From contig JAJZPC010000020.1 in the NCBI GenBank assembly GCA_021811385.1, positions 1 through 39,304 of the forward strand: a DNA stretch of 39,304 bases, read 5' to 3'. The DNA is from Deltaproteobacteria bacterium (GTDB lineage Bacteria; Desulfobacterota; Desulfobulbia; Desulfobulbales; Desulfurivibrionaceae). Positions 26,263-33,317 of this stretch are shown piece by piece. The position numbers and the translations under genes were made by a program. Under the pieces are notes generated by a model. The model was not told the DNA's origin, made no database searches, and saw nothing but the letters and a program-made list of their open reading frames with translations. How positions within the stretch are numbered: the stretch's first letter is position 1; every line of letters starts with the position of its first letter.

Positions 26263-26685
26263 ATGCACGAAACAGAGCGACTCGGGCTCCTGGCGGAGCT
26301 TCCCAACGAATGCTGCGAACTGAACCATGGCCCGGGAACCCGCCGGGAAGACTTTCCGGCGGTGGACTATCTTGTCATGCCCTTCGGCTATCACGAAAAC
26401 GAGATCACCGAGGTCTCGGTCCGCGAGATGGTCATTCCTGTTTGCCGGGAATGCGCCGCCGCCTTGTCCGGCGAGGAATGGACCCTGCTCTACTGCTTTG
26501 AATGCTGCAGCTGCCAATGGGTGGCCAGGGCCTATGCCAAAAACCGTTACCGTCATCACATCCTCTGGCTGCGGGGCTGTCCGCATTGCGCCCGACAGTT
26601 CGGCGGGCTGTATTTCAACGATCTCAGCGCCCTGGCCGGGATACCGGCCTTCCTGAGCCGGCAGCCCGGGGTCATGGCCGCCTGA
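26263..26685 (+). CDS. Cys-rich protein of unknown function, zinc-ribbon-like
   Basis: 140 aa. Three close Cys sites, VCREC (about 66-70), FECCSC (83-88) and CPHC (108-111), look like zinc-ribbon knuckles. The middle carries SVREMVIPVCRECAAALSGEEW. No known family is assigned. GAAGGAGGGACC precedes ATG 26263; the longer open frame from 26119 lacks a site and is rejected. Confidence 0.7.
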   Translation: MHETERLGLLAELPNECCELNHGPGTRREDFPAVDYLVMPFGYHENEITEVSVREMVIPVCRECAAALSGEEWTLLYCFECCSCQWVARAYAKNRYRHHILWLRGCPHCARQFGGLYFNDLSALAGIPAFLSRQPGVMAA

Positions 26686-26719
26686 GGTCTCAGCTGCCGA
26701 ACAACCGTGGGGGCCCCGC

Positions 26720-27484
26720 TCAACCATCCTTACCCAGGTAGGTGCGCGCCCCCACGTAACACCCGTCAAAATAGCCGTTCCGCAGCGAGCTTTGCCGGAT
26801 GGGTTCCCCTCTTTTGGGCGCGTGGATGAATCCGCCGTTTCCGGTATAGATCCCCACATGGGAAACGGCGGAATCCCCGTTGGTGGCGAAAAAAACCAAA
26901 TCTCCGGGCGCCAGATCATCGCGGTCCACCGGGCTTCCCGCCTGGTACTGCGCCATGGAGTTCCGCGGCAGATTGAGGCCGTTGAGCTTGTAGACGGTCA
27001 TGGCCAAGCCGCTGCAATCAAAACCCGTTTCCACCGACTCCCCGCCCCATTCATAGGGGATTCCGAGAAACCCCTCCGCAGTGCTCACCAGCATCCTCCG
27101 CAAGGTTCCATCCCGATAGTGCCGAAACCGGGCTGCGGCAAATTCCCCCGGAGCGACCAGGTAAAACTCCTCGATCACCCCGGCTTTGCGCAGCTGGGTG
27201 GCCCGAACTTGAGCCTCTTTGCGCGAAGGAAAATTCCCGAAGCGCACCTTGTACAACCCGCCGGCATGGCGATAATAATAGGCGTCAAGCCCCAGTCCAT
27301 CAAGTTTTTGCATGAGACGCACCGCATTGTCCAGTTCGGCAAAGGCGCCGACCTGGATGGTGTGTCCCAGCATGGCCAATTCTTTGCCCGAGGCTGGACG
27401 AGGCAAGGATCCTTCTCCCTGCCTCAGCCCGGAGCAGCCGGGAAAACTCCCCAGGACAAATACGAGCAAAATCCACCTGACCAT
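26720..27484 (-). CDS. SPOR-NlpC/P60 cell-wall lipoprotein
   Basis: 254 aa. A signal peptide ends with a lipobox-like SFPGC17. A SPOR domain (about 39-115; HTIQVGAFAELDNA, YKVRFGNF) binds denuded peptidoglycan. The NlpC/P60 domain (130-250) has catalytic C157 (FDCSGL), H209 (VSHVGIY) and the third residue in FIHAPKRG (H221). It probably cuts peptide cross-links at sites of cell-wall remodelling. The start at 27484 lies 2 bases after the WYL gene stop, so the two are one operon; the longer upstream reading lies wholly inside the WYL gene. Confidence 0.85.
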   Translation of the reverse strand: MVRWILLVFVLGSFPGCSGLRQGEGSLPRPASGKELAMLGHTIQVGAFAELDNAVRLMQKLDGLGLDAYYYRHAGGLYKVRFGNFPSRKEAQVRATQLRKAGVIEEFYLVAPGEFAAARFRHYRDGTLRRMLVSTAEGFLGIPYEWGGESVETGFDCSGLAMTVYKLNGLNLPRNSMAQYQAGSPVDRDDLAPGDLVFFATNGDSAVSHVGIYTGNGGFIHAPKRGEPIRQSSLRNGYFDGCYVGARTYLGKDG

Positions 27485-27486
27485 GC

Positions 27487-28494
27487 TCACGGCTTGCCCC
27501 CACTCCTGCCCCTGCCATAATCGGCCAACGCGGCGGCAAGCTCCTGTTGCACCCCGTCCACCAGTTCCTTGGGGGCAATGGCCCTTGCCCCGCTCCCCCA
27601 GGAAAGAACCCAGCGCCTCACCTCGTAGAGATGGAGGGCCGGAAACCCGAGCACCATGCTCCCGTCCTTCTTTTGGACCACACTCTGTCGGGGATGCCAT
27701 TCCCGCTCCAGGACATACGGGGCATGCGCCCTGGAAAACCACACCTTGACCAACACCTCGCGCTCCCCGCTGAAAATACCGAACTGGGCGCCGCCGTAGC
27801 GGGCATGGTCAAAATCAACGGGCACGGAAAATCCGTTTTCAAGCAGCAGGACCGCTTCGATCCGGGACATGGCAAAGGTGACGATGGCGCCGCGCCTGTG
27901 GCAATGGCCGATGAGATACCACTCCCCCTGATAGCGCACCAGGTGGTAGGGATCAACTCGCCGCTCCGTGCTCTCTTGCCCGCCGGGCTTGCGGTAGGAA
28001 ATGGCCACCGTCCGGTTCTTGCTCAAGCCCGCCGAGACAGCCTCCCACACCTCCGGCTCAAGCCTGGTTTGCCGCTCCGGAATCACCGACAGCTTATCCT
28101 CCACCCACTCGGGATGGATGGAGACCTTGTCGGGCAGGGAATCCTCGATTTTGCGGAACACCTTCCGGAGCTTGCGGTAGATGGGGGTATCCTCATGCAT
28201 CCGCAGGGCTTTTTCCGCGATGCAGATGGCGAACAGATCGCTCTCATTCAAGGAAATGGCGGGCAGGGCGTAATTTTCCTCGGTGTAATAATAGCCCCGG
28301 GACGTGGCGTCGTAGGCGATGGGCGCATCCCGCTGACTCCGCAGGTAGTCGATATCCCGCAGAATGCTCTTGGCGCTCACCTCGTATTCGGCGGCCATGG
28401 AAGCGCAGTTCGCCAGGATCCCGCTTTTCATCCCCTCGCGGATCTTGCGGTCGATGAACAGCAGTCGTAAAAGCTGGGTCTTGTCTTTTGCCAT
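27487..28494 (-). CDS. WYL-domain transcriptional regulator
   Basis: 335 aa. An N-terminal HTH (about 5-60; YEVSAKSILRDIDYLRSQRDAP) is followed by the WYL domain with DPYHLVRYQGEWYLIGHC, where small ligands or nucleic acids are sensed, and a WCX-like C-terminal domain. These proteins are repressors or activators, some linked to DNA-damage or defence. It sits in an operon with the SPOR-NlpC/P60 gene, and its own divergent promoter region holds a 25-bp dyad (28517-28541) suitable for autoregulation. Confidence 0.9.
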   Translation of the reverse strand: MAKDKTQLLRLLFIDRKIREGMKSGILANCASMAAEYEVSAKSILRDIDYLRSQRDAPIAYDATSRGYYYTEENYALPAISLNESDLFAICIAEKALRMHEDTPIYRKLRKVFRKIEDSLPDKVSIHPEWVEDKLSVIPERQTRLEPEVWEAVSAGLSKNRTVAISYRKPGGQESTERRVDPYHLVRYQGEWYLIGHCHRRGAIVTFAMSRIEAVLLLENGFSVPVDFDHARYGGAQFGIFSGEREVLVKVWFSRAHAPYVLEREWHPRQSVVQKKDGSMVLGFPALHLYEVRRWVLSWGSGARAIAPKELVDGVQQELAAALADYGRGRSGGKP

Positions 28495-28516
28495 CTCTTT
28501 TGCAAAAAAAGTTTAG

Positions 28517-28541
28517 AGGTGGGACACCATTTGTCCTACCT
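28517..28541. promoter_or_regulatory. Dyad operator candidate between WYL regulator and divergent ORF
   Basis: AGGTGGGACA, 5 bp, TGTCCTACCT: 10-bp arms with one mismatch. It lies 23 bp from the WYL start and 60 bp before the ATG at 28601, which is where a divergent operator would be expected. Confidence 0.5.
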
Positions 28542-28600
28542 GCCATGTTAGCCTTACTTCAGAAGAAAATACAACCCAACTTTTCATCCGGAGGAAAACA

Positions 28601-28813
28601 ATGTTCCACACAGACCATGGCTTCAAACACGAATTGCTCTCAGCGCTCAACCGGTGTGTCGCCGCCCAGTTTTTTTCCATGACCCCTGGCGAAAAACAGA
28701 AAAACACGCAACCCGCCTTCGAGATGACCACCCGGATCCCCAAAAACCTTGCCCAGGAAAGGTACCTTGCCATCCCCACCTTTATCCGGCAGGGCAAAAC
28801 CCTGGGGGTGTAA
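28601..28813 (+). CDS. Small protein of unknown function
   Basis: 70 aa, soluble, basic; not recognised. A strong GGAGG site lies 6 bases before ATG 28601 and the stop is clean. It starts divergently from the WYL regulator. Coding is inferred mainly from the ribosome site. Confidence 0.5.
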   Translation: MFHTDHGFKHELLSALNRCVAAQFFSMTPGEKQKNTQPAFEMTTRIPKNLAQERYLAIPTFIRQGKTLGV

Positions 28814-28970
28814 CACCGGGGCAGGGCCAGCCGCCCTTTCCATTTTGCCCTGTCCGGGGGCGCGGACGCAACCTGCTTGCTCCCCGCCGGACCTTGGCGT
28901 ATACTATCGGAGTGGAGTTGCTGATCCGCTCCGAAACCATATTGCCAAAGGTCCGACCGAGCCTGCCATC

Positions 28971-30203
28971 ATGATCAAGAAGGTTGCCATCGAAGAGCTC
29001 CAGCCCGGCATGCATATCGAGCGTTTTGATTGCGGTTGGCTGGATCACCCCTTTATCTTCAACAGCAAACGGATCAAGAGCGAGGGAGAGATAGAACGCC
29101 TCAAAGACTGGGGCGTCACCCACGTTTACATTGAGGACGGCCACAACCCACCCCCGGTCCCGGTCAAAATCGAACGGGAAAGACCTCCGCCGCCGGTGGT
29201 GGCGTTCGAGCACATCGTCACCCCGCAGACCGCGCGGGTTGATCGCGAGCTCAGACATATCCCGATCCGCCATGAGATTGTCCGGGCTCAAAAGGTACGG
29301 CAGCGGGCCAGCCAGGCCGCGAAGAACATCCTGGCCGACGTGCGGGCCGGAAAAAAGATCCAGACCAGGGAGGCCGAGACCGCGGTAGGCGAGCTGGACA
29401 ACTCCATCTGCCACAACAAGGACGCGTTGTTCCTGCTCATGCGCTTGCGCAAGAAGGATGAATACACCTTCGACCATTCGGTGAGCGTGGGCGTGCTGCT
29501 CCTGGCTTTCTGCCGGGCCATGGGCTTTGACCAGGAAACCACCCGGACCATCGGGTTGGGCGGACTGTTGCATGACGTGGGCAAGATGGCCGTGCCCCTG
29601 TCCATCCTCAACAAACCAGGCTCCCTCAACGACGACGAGTTTAAAAAAATCCAACAGCATGTCATCTATTGCAAGGAAATCCTGGCCACCACCCACAACA
29701 TCTCCCTGCCCGTGGCCCAGATCGCCATGGAACACCATGAACGGTTCGACGGCTCCGGCTATCCCCACGGCCTGAGCGGGGAGTCCATCAGCCTGGGCGG
29801 GCAGATGGCTGCCATTACCGATGTCTTCGACGCCCTGACCTCGGACCGCTGCTACCGCACCGGCATCGACCAGGTCGAGGTGCTGCGCAAGCTCTACGGC
29901 TGGAGCCGCAACCATTTCAACGAAGAACTGGTGCACCGCTTCATCCGGTGCATCGGCGTCTATCCGGCCGGCACCCTGGTTCAGCTGGAAAGCGGTCTGC
30001 TCGGCGTGGTGGTGGAATCGACCGACAACCTGCTGCGCCCGGTGGTGCGCCTCATCTACGACACCAGGCACGACTGGGCGGTCAGCCAAAAGGACATCGA
30101 TCTCTCCAAGCCCCATGGCAAGGGCGGCGAGGATCGGATCATCGGCTATGAGTCCGCCAAACGCTGGCGGATCAATCCCCTCAAGGTTCTCGGCATCACC
30201 TGA
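28971..30203 (+). CDS. HD-GYP cyclic-di-GMP phosphodiesterase with DUF3391 N-terminus
   Basis: 410 aa. The N-terminal 60-130 residues match DUF3391 (MIKKVAIEELQPGM, WLDHPFIFNS). The HD-GYP domain has the conserved residues: H169 (FDHS), HD at 201-202 (GLLHDVGK), H230, HH at 255-256, and the GYP motif in HHERFDGSGYP. It should hydrolyse cyclic di-GMP to pGpG/GMP. The frame is open upstream, but the conserved N-terminal domain begins exactly at ATG 28971. The ribosome site is weak. Confidence 0.93.
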   Translation: MIKKVAIEELQPGMHIERFDCGWLDHPFIFNSKRIKSEGEIERLKDWGVTHVYIEDGHNPPPVPVKIERERPPPPVVAFEHIVTPQTARVDRELRHIPIRHEIVRAQKVRQRASQAAKNILADVRAGKKIQTREAETAVGELDNSICHNKDALFLLMRLRKKDEYTFDHSVSVGVLLLAFCRAMGFDQETTRTIGLGGLLHDVGKMAVPLSILNKPGSLNDDEFKKIQQHVIYCKEILATTHNISLPVAQIAMEHHERFDGSGYPHGLSGESISLGGQMAAITDVFDALTSDRCYRTGIDQVEVLRKLYGWSRNHFNEELVHRFIRCIGVYPAGTLVQLESGLLGVVVESTDNLLRPVVRLIYDTRHDWAVSQKDIDLSKPHGKGGEDRIIGYESAKRWRINPLKVLGIT

Positions 30204-30216
30204 TCCCCCGCCGCAA

Positions 30217-30257
30217 TACCGACCTTCCCCCATTGCGTTTTACCGACTTCCCCCCAT
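30217..30257. repeat. 17-bp direct repeat pair
   Basis: TACCGACCTTCCCCCAT (30217-30233) and TACCGACTTCCCCCCAT (30241-30257), 24 bp apart start to start, about 80 bp before a small ORF. The spacing suggests a two-site DNA-binding element, or chance. Confidence 0.4.
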
Positions 30258-30336
30258 ATATTTCCCGGCCCGGTTCGGATACAGTGCCAGAAATTTGGAA
30301 GCACGCGCCTTGTCTCAACGGAAAAGGGGAACCCAT

Positions 30337-30684
30337 ATGAACCATTGCGATCTTGCGGAAAACTGCTTTTTCTTCGCGGTGCGCGAAGAAGGGAGGGAGA
30401 TGCGCGAATACTTGACGGGACTCTACTGCACTGGGAACTTCAGCGATTGCGCACGGTACAGGGCAACGATGGATATGGGACAGAGACCGGTGCCGGACGA
30501 CATCTTCCCGAACGAGGATATTTTCGTAAGCCTTTTCGCCTGGGCCTTCAACCAACGGCAAATCCCGGTCAGCAAACAGCGCCGGACCCGGTGCCCTGGC
30601 AGGCTGCCAGTTTCCGCGCCAGAAAAGACCGCAGCATCTTCCGGACATCTTCCTCCAACCCGTCAAACTCACAACCAACGCTGA
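30337..30684 (+). CDS. Small Cys-containing protein with antisense overlap
   Basis: 115 aa. The start MNHCDLAENCFFF, then YCTGNFSDCARYRATMD and DIFPNEDIF, resembles a small Desulfobacterota family (CDxAExCxFF ... C..xxxxxCARY) whose function is unknown; four Cys could bind metal. GGGGA precedes ATG 30337. From about residue 78 the sequence turns Arg/Pro/Ser-rich and runs 116 bases into the convergent PilZ gene, so this tail is probably not native and the original stop may have been lost. Confidence 0.6.
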   Translation: MNHCDLAENCFFFAVREEGREMREYLTGLYCTGNFSDCARYRATMDMGQRPVPDDIFPNEDIFVSLFAWAFNQRQIPVSKQRRTRCPGRLPVSAPEKTAASSGHLPPTRQTHNQR

Positions 30685-30979
30685 CATTGCTCACCATCGG
30701 ATGGTCCAGCACCCAGCGCACGGTAAGCGGCATGGCCCTGTCGCACAAGAAATCATCCCCTTCGCTAAGCCGGGCAAGGACAAGCTGACGCCCAGGCTCC
30801 AGGGAATTCCACTCCTCCCGTTTCAAGATGAAGTGGATCCCCCCAAGACTCAGGTCAAGAATCAGGGCGGAAAAGGAAAACTGCCCGAAATCCGGAAAAA
30901 CGAAAACCCCGCGGATATTCTCTCCCGGGGAAAAGTACACCCGCGTTTCTTTTCTTTTCTCATGAAAACCGCCGGCCAT
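30569..30979 (-). CDS. PilZ-domain protein
   Basis: 136 aa. KRKETRVYF supplies the N-terminal basic RxxxR-type motif, and ILDLSLGGIHF the D/NxSxxG motif; together they bind cyclic di-GMP in PilZ proteins. It starts at the second ATG (30979), spaced 5-6 bases from AGGGAG; a TTG further upstream is unlikely. Neighbours include HD-GYP and GGDEF-EAL genes, so it is a likely local c-di-GMP receptor. Confidence 0.85.
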   Translation of the reverse strand: MAGGFHEKRKETRVYFSPGENIRGVFVFPDFGQFSFSALILDLSLGGIHFILKREEWNSLEPGRQLVLARLSEGDDFLCDRAMPLTVRWVLDHPMVSNVSVGCEFDGLEEDVRKMLRSFLARKLAACQGTGSGAVC

Positions 30980-31117
30980 CATCTTCTCCCTCGCGGCCCG
31001 GGCAGATATACCTCCCAACCCCTGGCCATCATTACCTAATTTTCCCCTCTGCTTTCATTTTTATATCTGGGGCCGCTTTTTTTGGCAAGCCCTACCTCGA
31101 ACAGATGGTCTTAGGAA

Positions 31118-31146
31118 TTGACAAAGAGAGAGCCCACGGCTATCTG
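31118..31146 (+). promoter_or_regulatory. Sigma-70 promoter candidate for cupin operon
   Basis: TTGACA, 17 bp, TATCTG, 44 bp before the cupin ATG. AACAGAT (31100-31106) and ATCTGTT (31142-31148) form an inverted repeat that brackets -35 and overlaps -10, possibly an operator. Confidence 0.6.
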
Positions 31147-31189
31147 TTAGCAACAGCCACCCCCGCAAACATCGACCAAGGATTTGCCC

Positions 31190-31456
31190 ATGCCCATCAC
31201 CATCGAAAAGCTTTCCCCGAAAAAACGCGAGGCCCTGCGCCTCGACGAATGGCCGATCTGGCAGTGTGAGCCCTCGACCTTTCCCTGGCATTACGATCAG
31301 GAAGAGTCCTGTTATATCCTGGAAGGCGAGATCACCGTAACCACCGCCGACCAGACCGTGCACATCCTCCCCGGCGATTACGTGACCTTTCCCCAGGGGC
31401 TGGATTGCCAGTGGCAGGTGCACAGCGCGGTGCGCAAGCATTACCTGTTCCGCTGA
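31190..31456 (+). CDS. Cupin (DUF861/EutQ-like) protein
   Basis: 88 aa. DQEESCYILEGEITV and LPGDYVTFPQGLDCQW with a C-terminal VRKHYLF are the hallmark of the DUF861/EutQ cupin subfamily. Likely a small-molecule-binding barrel of unknown ligand. ATG 31190 follows AAGGATTTGCCC; an in-frame TTG two codons upstream is less likely. It is the first gene of a probable operon with a sugar kinase and a DOMON-like gene. Confidence 0.85.
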   Translation: MPITIEKLSPKKREALRLDEWPIWQCEPSTFPWHYDQEESCYILEGEITVTTADQTVHILPGDYVTFPQGLDCQWQVHSAVRKHYLFR

Positions 31457-31478
31457 AACGGATCTTCCGGCAAGCCCC

Positions 31479-32576
31479 GTGATCGATCCTGCCGCCATCG
31501 CCCGACAGTTCGCCTTTCCCGGCGAGGTTCTCACCGTGCGCGAGTACGGGTCCGGCAATGTGAACGACACCTATCTGGTGCGGGTCGCGGACACCGAGGC
31601 CGTCCGCGACTTCATCCTGCAACGCCTCAATCCCCATGTATTTCCGCACCCCGAACGGATCATGCACAACCTCCGGGTGCTCGACGACCATGTCCGACCC
31701 AAATTGCCGGCGCAGCCAAACCGCCGCTGGGAGCTGCCACGGATCATCCCCACCCGGACCGGCGCTGATTATCACCGGGATCCGGACAGCGCCTTGTGGC
31801 GGGCCCAGAGCTTTATCGCCGACACAGAGAGTTTCGATGCCATCGCCGACGTTTCCCAGGCCGAAGAGGCAGGGAGGGGGCTGGGGTTCTTCCATGGGCT
31901 GATCCATGACCTGCCCGTGCATCTGCTGCACGACACCCTGCCAGGCTTCCATGTCACCCCCGGCTATCTGGCCCGGTATACGGCGCTGGCCACAGCCCCC
32001 CCCAGGCCCGACCCGTCACCGGAAGCGCTTTTCTGCCACCGCTTCATCGCCGAGCGAAAAGAAGCGGCCGGGGTGCTCGAAGCCGCGCACCTGCGGGGTG
32101 AACTGCCCGCCTGCCCCATCCACGGCGACCCCAAGCTGGCCAATATCCTCTTTGCCCGCGATACCGGCCAGGCGATCAGCCTCATCGATCTGGACACGGT
32201 CAAGCCCGGACTGCTCCATTACGACATCGGCGACTGCCTCCGCTCCTGCTGCAACCCGGCCGGGGAAGACGCGAACCCGGCCAAGGTTTCCTTCAACCTC
32301 GCCTGCTGCGCCGCCATCCTCCGGGGATACCTGCCCCAGGTCGCCCCGTTTTTTTCCGTGGCCGACTATCACTACATCTATGACGCCGTCCGGATCATCG
32401 CCTTTGAGCTTGGCTTGCGCTTTTTCTCCGACCATCTGGCCGGCGATCTCTATTTCCGGATCAAAAGACCGGGCCATAACCTGCGCCGGGCAATGGTCCA
32501 GTTCGCCCTCTGTCGCAGCGTCGAAGCGCAGGAGGCGGAGATCAGAGCCATTGTCAGGGATCTCCAAAAACCATGA
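31479..32576 (+). CDS. N-acetylhexosamine 1-kinase-like (aminoglycoside phosphotransferase fold)
   Basis: 365 aa, the length of bifidobacterial NahK. Matches to NahK run along the whole chain: YGSGNVNDTYLV, ILQRLNPHVFPHPERIMHN, IHGDPKLANILF (catalytic loop with Asp and Asn), LIDLDTVKPG (metal-binding Asp), LRFFSDHLAGDLYF. NahK phosphorylates the anomeric carbon of GlcNAc/GalNAc. The start is GTG 31479, 22 bases after the cupin stop. The ATGA overlap with the next gene couples it to the DOMON-like protein. A lacto-N-biose phosphorylase, the usual NahK partner, is absent, so substrate and pathway are open. Confidence 0.85.
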   Translation: MIDPAAIARQFAFPGEVLTVREYGSGNVNDTYLVRVADTEAVRDFILQRLNPHVFPHPERIMHNLRVLDDHVRPKLPAQPNRRWELPRIIPTRTGADYHRDPDSALWRAQSFIADTESFDAIADVSQAEEAGRGLGFFHGLIHDLPVHLLHDTLPGFHVTPGYLARYTALATAPPRPDPSPEALFCHRFIAERKEAAGVLEAAHLRGELPACPIHGDPKLANILFARDTGQAISLIDLDTVKPGLLHYDIGDCLRSCCNPAGEDANPAKVSFNLACCAAILRGYLPQVAPFFSVADYHYIYDAVRIIAFELGLRFFSDHLAGDLYFRIKRPGHNLRRAMVQFALCRSVEAQEAEIRAIVRDLQKP

Positions 32577-33100
32577 CCACCTTCAGCCTGCATCCCTTTC
32601 CAGGCCAGGATCCCGGCGGGATGACCGTCCAGGGCGGTATCGAGCGCACGGGCCGGATCATCGTGCTTTCCTTTCTCCTGCAAGGGAACCTGCGCGATCT
32701 CGTTTTGCCGCCGCCAACACCCGATCGGCAACGGTGCGACAACCTCTGGCAATCCACCTGCCTTGAGATGTTCTGGGCTGAAGAGGGACGAAAAAATTAT
32801 TGGGAACTGAACCTTGCCCCGAGCGGGGGTTGGAATGTTTACGCTTTTACCGATTACCGCACAGACATGCGCCGGGAAGAGCGGATTGCCGAACCGCTTG
32901 TCACAATGCAGGCCACACCGGACACCTTCTCCCTGACCACCGAAGTGGAGATCGGCAATCTCCGGACACGTCCCCCCCTCCGGGTTGGAATCAGCGGCGT
33001 TCTCCAACATCGGGATAACCGGCTGAGCTACTGGGCTCTTGCCCACCCGGAAGAGAGACCCGACTTTCACGCGCCCCATGCCTTTCTCCTGCGGGTATGA
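32573..33100 (+). CDS. DOMON-like domain protein
   Basis: 175 aa, predicted all-beta. LWQSTCLEMFWAE, YWELNLAPSGGWNVYAF and DYRTDMRR are characteristic of a DOMON-like family of uncharacterised cytoplasmic proteins related to CBM9 carbohydrate-binding folds. There is no signal peptide, so it acts in the cytoplasm. It overlaps the kinase gene by 4 bases (ATGA). A sugar-binding role beside a sugar kinase is inferred. Confidence 0.8.
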   Translation: MTTFSLHPFPGQDPGGMTVQGGIERTGRIIVLSFLLQGNLRDLVLPPPTPDRQRCDNLWQSTCLEMFWAEEGRKNYWELNLAPSGGWNVYAFTDYRTDMRREERIAEPLVTMQATPDTFSLTTEVEIGNLRTRPPLRVGISGVLQHRDNRLSYWALAHPEERPDFHAPHAFLLRV

Positions 33101-33176
33101 TTGCCTCCCCGCTCATCTTGCGCCCGCCGCCTTTTTGCTTGTTCTTTCCACAAACCGGATTACCATGTATATGAAT

Positions 33177-33196
33177 GTTTAGAAGCATGTCTAAAC
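33177..33196. promoter_or_regulatory. Inverted repeat upstream of GGDEF-EAL gene
   Basis: GTTTAGA, 6 bp, TCTAAAC: perfect 7-bp arms in a short AT-rich patch 120 bp before the gene start. Operator or hairpin; its role is not known. Confidence 0.35.
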
Positions 33197-33317
33197 TTCC
33201 TTTGACCGTCGTATCCTTTTTCCGGCATGGACCATTGCCGGCCGCGACGGGGCGGCAACGCTCCTCCTGGCTGCCGGGACAGACAAACGAAGCCAACAAC
33301 CGGGACATGCCCAATAC

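Noticed and set aside
28749-28970. N-terminal extension of the HD-GYP protein
   Set aside because: DUF3391 begins exactly at the ATG at 28971; the extension is Pro/Arg-rich shadow with no ribosome site.
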